Assembly (NCBI GenBank): GCA_019359125.1
Contig: JAHHHY010000012.1
Location: 140,487-204,486 of the forward strand
Direction: 5' to 3'
DNA length: 64,000 nucleotides
Source: Pleurocapsa minor GSE-CHR-MK 17-07R
GTDB taxonomy: Bacteria; Chloroflexota; Anaerolineae; Aggregatilineales; Phototrophicaceae
Shown here one piece after another: positions 41,232-50,789 of this stretch. A program made the position numbers and the translations under genes. The first letter of the stretch is position 1, and the number at the start of each line of letters is the position of its first letter. The notes under the pieces are model-generated. The model had not been told where the DNA came from and ran no database searches. It saw nothing but the letters and a program-made list of their open reading frames with translations.

Positions 41232-42746
41232 TTATGGCGTGATGCTGGCCACCAGCGAGACGCGGTCGGTGAGGACCGTAATCAGCGTGGGCAGGACGCC
41301 CAGCAGCACGGTGCCACCCAGAGCGACAGCCGCCACCCACTGCACGCCCGTCGAGTAACCCGGAGTCGCTTCTTCAGTGCTGGCCTCTGCGTCACGCAGG
41401 AACATATTCACGATGACGCGCACATAGTAGTACGCGCTGACGACACTCGTCAACACACCAATTATAGCCAACCAGACCAGTCCGGCGTTCAGCGTGGTGG
41501 CAAACACCAGCGCCTTGCCGATGAAGCCGCCGGTCAGCGGGATGCCCGTCAGGCTCATCATAAACACGACCATCATGATGGCCAGCATCGGGCGTGCCTT
41601 GCCCAGGCCGACAAAGTGCTCCAGGTCTGCGCCGCCATTCGCGCGCTCGACCGCGATCACCACCGCAAATGCGCCCATGTTGGTGAACATATAAGCCAGC
41701 ATGTAGACCAGCGCGCCACGCGTGGCTTCGTTGGCCAGGCCGGGCGAACCAGCGGCCGCTACAGCCATCAGGATATAGCCCGCGTTGGCGATGGACGAGT
41801 AAGCCAGCATACGCTTGATATTGGCCTGCGAGAGCGCGACGATATTACCGACGATCATCGTCAGGCCAGCGAGGATGGCGACCACGTTCTGCCATACAGC
41901 AGGCTCACCCGCCGTCATCGTGACCGCGGACATGCCGACCACCAGAATACGCAGCAGCGAGCCGAAACCACCCAGCTTGGCGGCCACGCTCATGAAGGCC
42001 GTCACCGGTGTGGGCGCGCCTTCGTAAACGTCGGGCGTCCACTCATGGAACGGCACCGCAGCGACCTTGAAGCCGAGGCCCACCAGCAGCAGCGCAGCGC
42101 CCAGCAGCAGGAACAGCGACGTGCTGCTGTTCGACGCGATAATCATGCCCGCCGAAGCGGCGATCTCGTTCAGGTTGGTCGTGCCGGTGGCGCCGTACAC
42201 CATCGCGCCGCCAAACACCAGGAACGCACTGGCAAAAGCGCCCAGCAGGAAGTACTTCATACCGGCTTCTTCAGACCGGATGTCCGGCGCGCGGAAGGCC
42301 GACAGGACATACAGCGGGATGCTAAGCAGCTCCAGCGCCACAAAAATCAGGATCAGGTCGTTAGCGGCGGCCATGAACATCGCACCGGCTGTCACAAACA
42401 GCACCAGCACGTAGTATTCGCCGCGCTCGATGCCGACGCGCTTCAGGTAGTCGAAGCTGAGCACGATACTCAGCAGCGCCGTACCGATGATGATCAGGTT
42501 CATGACGCCGCTGAACTGGTCTGCGACGTACATGCCCATGAAGCTGTCGCCCGACTGGTTGAAGACCAGCAGGTTGGCAATGAACGCAAACACCAGGTTC
42601 CCGGCCGCCAGATAGACGGTGAGGATTTTGCGGTCTTTTGGAATCCACAAATCGATCAACAGCAGGATACAGGCCCAGGCCGCAATACTGATCGCAGGCA
42701 GGGCTGCGCCCATATTGAGCGTCTCAAGGCTGGGAAGTTGCAGCAT
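41232..42746 (-). CDS. nuoN: NADH-quinone oxidoreductase subunit N
   Basis: A 504-residue antiporter-like subunit of the membrane arm of complex I, with about 14 helices. The key ion-path residues are in the expected context: FVALELLSIPLYVLSAF (TM5 Glu), LLGAFASAFLVFGGAMVYGATGT, VAAVPFHEWTPDVYEGAPTPVTAFMSVAAKLGGF and LSQANIKRMLAYSSIANAGYIL. Last gene of the nuo locus, 14 bases after nuoM, followed by a terminator. AGAGGG precedes the ATG. Confidence 0.97.
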   Translation of the reverse strand: MLQLPSLETLNMGAALPAISIAAWACILLLIDLWIPKDRKILTVYLAAGNLVFAFIANLLVFNQSGDSFMGMYVADQFSGVMNLIIIGTALLSIVLSFDYLKRVGIERGEYYVLVLFVTAGAMFMAAANDLILIFVALELLSIPLYVLSAFRAPDIRSEEAGMKYFLLGAFASAFLVFGGAMVYGATGTTNLNEIAASAGMIIASNSSTSLFLLLGAALLLVGLGFKVAAVPFHEWTPDVYEGAPTPVTAFMSVAAKLGGFGSLLRILVVGMSAVTMTAGEPAVWQNVVAILAGLTMIVGNIVALSQANIKRMLAYSSIANAGYILMAVAAAGSPGLANEATRGALVYMLAYMFTNMGAFAVVIAVERANGGADLEHFVGLGKARPMLAIMMVVFMMSLTGIPLTGGFIGKALVFATTLNAGLVWLAIIGVLTSVVSAYYYVRVIVNMFLRDAEASTEEATPGYSTGVQWVAAVALGGTVLLGVLPTLITVLTDRVSLVASITP

Positions 42747-42760
42747 GAACGCTACCCTCT

Positions 42761-44329
42761 CTATTCGCCCTGACCGGCTTCAGGAAGCTGCGCAACGGTC
42801 GTCGTGTCAGGCACGACCTGCGCCACAAGACTTTCAACAGTCGCATCAGACGGATTCATGAACGGTGCGGGCTGCAGGCCGATCCAGATCGCCAGCACAA
42901 CGATGGGGACCAGGACAGCGATTTCATTCCATTCCAGCTTCGGCAGATTCTTGTTTTCTTCCTTGTCCAGCTCGCCCATGAAAATGCGCTGGAAGAAGTT
43001 CAGCATGTAGATGGCAGCCAGGATGATACCGAGCGCGGCCACCACCGTGAAGCCAATGCCGAGGACCGTGCTGCCCATCGAGCCAAGCAGGATCGTGAAT
43101 TCACCGATGAAGCCGTTCAGGCCAGGCATGCCCATGCTGGACAGCACCACGACCAGCGAGATCGCACCCAGCAGCGGCATAGCCTTCCAGATACCGCCGA
43201 AGGCCGCGAGGTCCTTGGTGTGGCGGCGTTCGTACAGCATACCCACGATGAGGAACAGGCCGCCCGTGCTGATGCCGTGATTGACCATCTGGATGATCGA
43301 GCCCTGGATGCCGATGGAGGTCATCGCGAAGATACCCAGCACGATGAAACCCATGTGGCTGACCGATGAATACGCGACCAGCTTCTTCATGTCGGTCTGG
43401 GCAAAGCTGACCCATGCGCCGTAGATGATGCCGATGACCGCCAGCAGCGCAATGATCGGCGCCCAGGCCACGCTGGCCTCAGGGAACATGGGCAGAAGGA
43501 AGCGAATCATGCCATACGAACCCATCTTCAGCAGCACGCCGGCCAGAATGACCGAGCCTGCTGTGGGCGCCTGCACGTGCGCGTCTGGCAGCCACGAATG
43601 CAGAGGCCAGATGGGCACTTTGATCGCAAAGGCAATGAAGAAGCCCAGGAACAGTATGCTTTGCGTACTGAATAACCCGTCCAGCGGGAAACTGATGGTG
43701 CCCGCCTGAATCCCCGCGATAATCTCGGGGACGGCGAAGGTGCCCGCCTGCGTGCCCACATACAGCAGGGCGAGCAGCATCAGGATGGAACCGGCCATCG
43801 TATACAGGAAGAACTTGACAGCGGCATACACGCGCTTCTCGCCGCCCCAGATACCGACGAGGAAATACATCGGCACCAGCGTCACTTCCCAGAAGATGTA
43901 GAAAATGATCAGGTCCTGCACTACGAACACGCCGATCATGGCCCATTGCAGGAGCAGCATGAACAGGTAGTACAGCTTCTCGCGGCCGCGCTCCTGGATG
44001 ACATGCGCGTTAAACGAGCTGAGGATGCCGATGCTCATAATGAACGTGGTCAGCACGACCATGATCATATTCAGGCCGTCGATGCCCACGTAGTAGCCGA
44101 TGCCGTATTGCGGCAGCCACTCCCAGCGCTGAACCATTTGCAGGGCTGGATTGGCAGCATCGAAGTTTGCCCACATCACGAGCGAAAGGGCGAAAGTCAC
44201 CAGGCTGGTGCCCAGGGCCGTGTATTTGATATTGCGGCTCTGCGCATCCGGTATAAACAGCAGAATGGAAAACCCGACCAGCGGCAAAAAGAGCACCACT
44301 GTGACGAGCGACAATCCGGTATTCTCCAT
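42761..44329 (-). CDS. nuoM: NADH-quinone oxidoreductase subunit M
   Basis: A 522-residue antiporter-like complex I subunit. Landmarks: FYIFWEVTLVPMYFLVGIWGG (TM5 Glu), FFIAFAIKVPIWPLHSWLPDAHVQAPTAGSVILAGVLLKMGSYG (TM7 Lys and the discontinuous helix), and FAQTDMKKLVAYSSVSHMGFIVLG. ATG 44329 is chosen because GGAG lies 8 nt before it. The ATG at 44335 and GTG at 44347 sit on or beside that site, and the GTG would abut the nuoL stop. Confidence 0.97.
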   Translation of the reverse strand: MENTGLSLVTVVLFLPLVGFSILLFIPDAQSRNIKYTALGTSLVTFALSLVMWANFDAANPALQMVQRWEWLPQYGIGYYVGIDGLNMIMVVLTTFIMSIGILSSFNAHVIQERGREKLYYLFMLLLQWAMIGVFVVQDLIIFYIFWEVTLVPMYFLVGIWGGEKRVYAAVKFFLYTMAGSILMLLALLYVGTQAGTFAVPEIIAGIQAGTISFPLDGLFSTQSILFLGFFIAFAIKVPIWPLHSWLPDAHVQAPTAGSVILAGVLLKMGSYGMIRFLLPMFPEASVAWAPIIALLAVIGIIYGAWVSFAQTDMKKLVAYSSVSHMGFIVLGIFAMTSIGIQGSIIQMVNHGISTGGLFLIVGMLYERRHTKDLAAFGGIWKAMPLLGAISLVVVLSSMGMPGLNGFIGEFTILLGSMGSTVLGIGFTVVAALGIILAAIYMLNFFQRIFMGELDKEENKNLPKLEWNEIAVLVPIVVLAIWIGLQPAPFMNPSDATVESLVAQVVPDTTTVAQLPEAGQGE

Positions 44330-44347
44330 AACCATCTCTCCGCCCAC

Positions 44348-46789
<2,442 letters not shown>

Positions 46790-46832
46790 ACAAATTCCTT
46801 CGGTGTACAGGCGAGGCTGAAAACCAGCCCAG

Positions 46833-47138
46833 CTAGCCCTTCATCTCATGCAGTTCGTCGATATTGATACTGCGTTTGCTTCTAAAAATCGCCACGATCA
46901 GCGCGAGGCCCACCGCCACTTCCGCGGCAGCCACCGTGATGACGAAGAACACGAACAACTGGCCGGTCTCGTTGCCCCAGTAGCGCGCAAATGCCACCAG
47001 CGCCAGATTGGCCGCATTCAACATCAGCTCGATGGACATGAACACCATGATGGCGTTCCGGCGCAGCAGCACGCCCATCGCTCCCAGCACAAACAGCACA
47101 ATGCTGAGCATGACGAATGATTCGGTCTGAACAACCAT
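46833..47138 (-). CDS. nuoK: NADH-quinone oxidoreductase subunit K
   Basis: A 101-residue, three-helix complex I subunit. Conserved carboxylates lie in the second and third helices: VFMSIELMLNAANLALVAF and VITVAAAEVAVGLALIVAIFR. GGGGAGAG precedes the ATG. Located between nuoJ and nuoL, as in most bacterial nuo operons. Confidence 0.97.
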   Translation of the reverse strand: MVVQTESFVMLSIVLFVLGAMGVLLRRNAIMVFMSIELMLNAANLALVAFARYWGNETGQLFVFFVITVAAAEVAVGLALIVAIFRSKRSINIDELHEMKG

Positions 47139-47168
47139 GATCTCTCCCCGTAGCAGCCCGAAATCAGC

Positions 47169-48440
47169 CTATTTCACCGGCTCGGCTTCACCAGCCGTAG
47201 CAGGCGCATTCAGGCGCGGCGCATCTTCCGTCACTTCCTGGCCCACCTGCGCGGTAATCACGCTCGTCAGCGGGCGGCTCACCTTGCGGCGCTGCTGTAT
47301 CTTCTTGACCGGCTTGATTTCGCGCTGCGTCAGCACAATCACGCCGACCATCGCCGCCAGCAGCAGCAGGCCCAGCACCTGGAAGGGCAGCAGGAACTCG
47401 GTAAACAGCGAATAACCAATCGCGCGCGGGCTGCCAAACTGAGCGGCCGTCGGCGCGGTCACCACCAGCGGCAGCGTGCGCACCGTGCCCGCGGGCAGGA
47501 CTTCATCAGCCAGCACGATCAGGTTGCTCGAGTCGCGGCGTAGTTCCTCGTCAAACAGCTCAGCGATAATCTGTTCGCCGTCGCCATCATTCAGGAAGCG
47601 CCAGCTCACATCCCCGTTGGGCAGCTCCAGAATGGAGGTGAAGCCAAAGGCCAGGTTCTGCACGCGCACAAACGAATAGCTGCCGTCGGCTGTGTTGTAG
47701 GTGTCAGTTTCCACGACCGCGACATTGGTTGAATCGGCCTTCGCATTGAAGATCGTGATGCGGCCGTCACCTTCATTCGCCAGCGGGCGCATGTCCTGCA
47801 GGAACAGGGCAATGCCGGGGGCTTCATCGGCAGGGCCGTGGGCGACGATATTGGTGCTTTCCGCGGCCACAGCGTCAAACACCGCCGTGGTTTCGCCGCC
47901 GGACGCCGGGCGCACGCTGACGGTATATTCGCCAACCGGCACCGACGCGAAGCTGGTCGACTGGCCAAAGGCCAGGTCATCGGCCAGCAGCAGGCTGCCC
48001 ACATACACATCAACCGGGCCGCTGTTGCTCACATTCACCACGCGCACAGTCGGGTCAGCGACCGGCGGTTCCTGCGCATCAATGTTGCCCTGGATCGTCA
48101 CCAGGCCAATCGAGAACAGCAGCGCCAGCGCGAGCGACAGCGCCACTGGCGTGAACCAGCGGAAGCGGCTTTTCTCGGGGCCAGGATCTGCGGTGCCCAG
48201 CTTCTCGGCGCCCAGCAGCATGATGACAAATAAGAAAAGCACCATGATCGCACCGGCGTATACCGTGATCTGGATCATGGCCAGGAAAGGTGAATCAAGC
48301 ATCAGAAACAGCAGCGCGATGCACACCATCGTCACGATCAGGAAGAGCGCGCTGTGTACAGCGTTCTCGCTCAGCAGCATCATAACGGCAGCGGCAACTG
48401 CCAGCGCACCGGCAATGATAAAAAGCCAAACTTCTGTCAT
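47169..48440 (-). CDS. nuoJ: NADH-quinone oxidoreductase subunit J with inserted DUF4397-like domain
   Basis: A 423-residue protein; NuoJ is normally ~160-220. The NuoJ frame is complete: helices at ~4-22, ~30-48, ~53-76 (with the conserved YAGAIMVLFLFVIML), ~96-115, and the last at ~345-371 (LFTEFLLPFQVLGLLLLAAMVGVIVLT). Residues ~117-338 (48092-47427) are extra, between helices 4 and 5. Their start (VRVVNVSNSGPVDVYVGSLL, AFGQSTSFASVPVGEYTVSV) has the DUF4397 pattern of exported beta-sandwich proteins. The basic tail after helix 5 (REIKPVKKIQQRRK) is cytoplasmic by the positive-inside rule, so the insert faces outside. ATG 48440 is preferred over TTG 48464, with AGGA upstream. Confidence 0.95.
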   Translation of the reverse strand: MTEVWLFIIAGALAVAAAVMMLLSENAVHSALFLIVTMVCIALLFLMLDSPFLAMIQITVYAGAIMVLFLFVIMLLGAEKLGTADPGPEKSRFRWFTPVALSLALALLFSIGLVTIQGNIDAQEPPVADPTVRVVNVSNSGPVDVYVGSLLLADDLAFGQSTSFASVPVGEYTVSVRPASGGETTAVFDAVAAESTNIVAHGPADEAPGIALFLQDMRPLANEGDGRITIFNAKADSTNVAVVETDTYNTADGSYSFVRVQNLAFGFTSILELPNGDVSWRFLNDGDGEQIIAELFDEELRRDSSNLIVLADEVLPAGTVRTLPLVVTAPTAAQFGSPRAIGYSLFTEFLLPFQVLGLLLLAAMVGVIVLTQREIKPVKKIQQRRKVSRPLTSVITAQVGQEVTEDAPRLNAPATAGEAEPVK

Positions 48441-48476
48441 TGTCGAGAATCCTATCGGGCGCAATCAGCCTTGTGC

Positions 48477-48505
48477 AGTTTAACACAACCGAGGCCCAAC
48501 TTCAA
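48477..48505 (-). promoter_or_regulatory. Candidate internal promoter for nuoJKLMN
   Basis: On the minus strand TTGAAG, 17-nt spacer, TAAACT (48505-48500, 48482-48477), 37 bases before the nuoJ start. Both hexamers match the consensus at 4 of 6 positions. Confidence 0.4.
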
Positions 48506-48582
48506 AAGCAAAATCCTGCGTGTTTTCCCTCAGACACCCACGTTTTAGCAGGCGAAACGCGGTGAAGGCCGTTCGTTTAAGC

Positions 48583-48619
48583 AAAGAAAAAGCACCCTGC
48601 ACGAGCGCGAAGGTGCTTT
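48583..48619 (-). terminator. Terminator between nuoI and nuoJ
   Basis: Minus-strand stem AAAGCACC / GGTGCTTT (48619-48612, 48596-48589) with TTCTTT continuing the T-run. It lies 18 bases after the nuoI stop, inside the nuo locus. Confidence 0.7.
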
Positions 48620-48636
48620 CCTTCCCCACGCTGGCA

Positions 48637-49131
48637 CTAGCGCGGGTTCTCCATATCTGGGATCGACCGCGTGTAGACGCCTGGTTCAACCTGCTGTGGA
48701 GTCCCTGCCACGCCGATGGCGGTGGGGTCAATCAGCATGTCTTTGGTAAATATCGCGTCCTGTCGGTCAGTGAAGCTGAGCTGATGCTCGTGCCCAAGCT
48801 GAATCGCCTGGGTCGGGCAGGCATCTTCGCAGTAACCGCAGAAGATGCAGCGCAGCATGTTGATTTCGTAGGTCTTGGCATAACGCTCGCCGGGGCTAAA
48901 GCGCTGCTCGTCGGTATTCTCGGCTGCTTCCACCCAGATGGCGTCGGCAGGGCAGGCGGCCGCGCACAGCGCGCAACCGATGCATTTCTCCAGGCCGTTT
49001 TCATAACGGCGCAGGTGATGGCGTCCCTTATAGCGTTCACGGAACGGACGCATCTGCTCCGGATACTGCACCGTGATCGGCTCTTCCAGCAGATGTTTGA
49101 ACGTCGTCGCAAATCCACGCAGAATATTCAT
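48637..49131 (-). CDS. nuoI: NADH-quinone oxidoreductase subunit I
   Basis: A 164-residue ferredoxin-like subunit carrying clusters N6a and N6b. Two [4Fe-4S] motifs are complete: CIGCALCAAACP (~50-61) and CIFCGYCEDACP (~94-105). The N-terminal amphipathic helix (MNILRGFATTFKHLLEEPITVQYP) is typical. The ATG follows the nuoH stop by one base. A terminator-like hairpin follows. Confidence 0.97.
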   Translation of the reverse strand: MNILRGFATTFKHLLEEPITVQYPEQMRPFRERYKGRHHLRRYENGLEKCIGCALCAAACPADAIWVEAAENTDEQRFSPGERYAKTYEINMLRCIFCGYCEDACPTQAIQLGHEHQLSFTDRQDAIFTKDMLIDPTAIGVAGTPQQVEPGVYTRSIPDMENPR

Positions 49132-49132
49132 G

Positions 49133-50779
49133 TTATTCGCCCGAACCTTCCGACTTCACGATACCAGTTTCAGCCGACTCGGCCTTCTTTTCAGGGGCGA
49201 AGCTGGCCAGCTTTTCCAGCGCCTTGATAGCACTCGTGAAAAGCACGAACGGAATCGCGATCAGGCCGCCCAGCACCTGCAAACCAGCGTATCCCAGCCC
49301 GCGAGACTCACCGGTAATCACCGGGTCATTCGACAGGTCTTCCTCTTCGACCGCTTCAGAACCGCCACTGCGGCGGCTGATGATGAAGCCGACCACGAGG
49401 ATGGCCGCAAACACGCCGCCAGAGAACAGGCCATATACGACCGGGCTGTCAAACATATCGCCCAGCACGACGGCCACCGCACTCCACAGCACGGCGACGA
49501 ACGCCAGCGGCAGCATGACTTTCCAGCCCAGCGCCATCAGGCGGTCATAGCGCAGGCGCGGCAGCGTTGCGCGGATCCACACCATGACGATCAGGAACAG
49601 GACGACTTTGCCGATCAGCACCAGCGGGCCGAGGATCGGCACCGACTGCACCAGGCCGAAGCCGTCGTTGTAACCACCGAGGTAGAGCGAGGCAATCACG
49701 ACGCTGATGCCGATCATGCCCAGGTATTCCGCCATCATGAAGCTGGCGAATTTCATGCCGCTGTACTCGGTCATGAAGCCCTGTGTCAGTTCCTGTTCGG
49801 CTTCCGGCAGGTCAAACGGCGAGCGGTTGACTTCGGCCAGCAGCGCGATAAACAGGATGCCAAATGCCAGTGGATTCTGGAAGATGAACCATTCGTAGAA
49901 GTAAGTCTGGCGGGCGATGATGTCACCGACGCTCATGCTGCCCACGATCAGGATCGGCACGGCCATGGTCACGCCCAGGCTCAGCTCATAGCTGAGCATC
50001 TGCGCGGTGGCACGCAGGCCGCCGAGCGCCGCGTACTTGTTATTGCTCGACCAGCCGGCCAGCACTACGCCATACGTGCCAATGCTGGTGATTGCCAGCA
50101 GCCACAGCACGCCCACATTCGGGTCGGCCAGGCCCAGCGGCACGCTGTAAACGTTGCCGTCAAACCACGGAATCGTCAGGTTGGGGCCAATCGGCACCAC
50201 CGCCAGCAGGATGATCGCCGGGACCGTCTTCAGGATCGGGGCGATGCGATACACCCACCTGTCCACGCCTTCCGGCTCAATATCTTCCTTGAAAATCAGC
50301 TTCACGCCGTCTGCGGCGGGCTGCAGGAAGCCGCCCGGGCCGACGCGGTTGGGGCCGACGCGCTGCTGGAAAAACGCGATGAACTTTCGTTCAAGCAGCG
50401 TCGTATAGGCAAAGCCCGTCAGCACGACGACGAAAAAGATCAGCGAATATATAATCGCCTGAATGACCGAGCAGCCCGTTTGCGAACGGCACTCGATGGC
50501 CTGGCTGGCATCCACACGATTGGCATTGAATACCGTGGTCAGCACCGAGCCAGCGCCGTCCAGCACGCCGCCCCAGATCGGGGCGAGCAGTGTCAGCACC
50601 AGCACGGCGACCAGCGCCAGCACCGCGGTAATCAGGCCGACGAACAGCAGGATCGCCAGCAGATTGGCCCACGGCCACAGCTTTTCAGGCACCACATTGT
50701 CACGAATCTGCACGTAGCCACGGACCAGTTCGTTGATCGGCCCGCCGCGACGCGGCTTGTTCTGAGCTACACTCGCCAT
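49133..50779 (-). CDS. nuoH: NADH-quinone oxidoreductase subunit H, extended
   Basis: The 548-residue proximal membrane subunit that helps form the quinone site; typical length is ~330-420. Core motifs: ERKFIAFFQQRVGPNRVGPGGFLQPAADGVKL, LAEVNRSPFDLPEAEQELTQGFMTEYSGMKFASFMMAEY. Extra parts are an N-terminal ~100 residues with one additional hydrophobic stretch and two Cys (IECRSQTGC), and a C-terminal ~100 residues with an acidic linker (SEAVEEEDLSNDP) and another hydrophobic stretch. AGGGGT precedes the ATG. The next stop/start pair is nearly contiguous with nuoI. Confidence 0.96.
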   Translation of the reverse strand: MASVAQNKPRRGGPINELVRGYVQIRDNVVPEKLWPWANLLAILLFVGLITAVLALVAVLVLTLLAPIWGGVLDGAGSVLTTVFNANRVDASQAIECRSQTGCSVIQAIIYSLIFFVVVLTGFAYTTLLERKFIAFFQQRVGPNRVGPGGFLQPAADGVKLIFKEDIEPEGVDRWVYRIAPILKTVPAIILLAVVPIGPNLTIPWFDGNVYSVPLGLADPNVGVLWLLAITSIGTYGVVLAGWSSNNKYAALGGLRATAQMLSYELSLGVTMAVPILIVGSMSVGDIIARQTYFYEWFIFQNPLAFGILFIALLAEVNRSPFDLPEAEQELTQGFMTEYSGMKFASFMMAEYLGMIGISVVIASLYLGGYNDGFGLVQSVPILGPLVLIGKVVLFLIVMVWIRATLPRLRYDRLMALGWKVMLPLAFVAVLWSAVAVVLGDMFDSPVVYGLFSGGVFAAILVVGFIISRRSGGSEAVEEEDLSNDPVITGESRGLGYAGLQVLGGLIAIPFVLFTSAIKALEKLASFAPEKKAESAETGIVKSEGSGE

Positions 50780-50789
50780 ACTGTTACCC

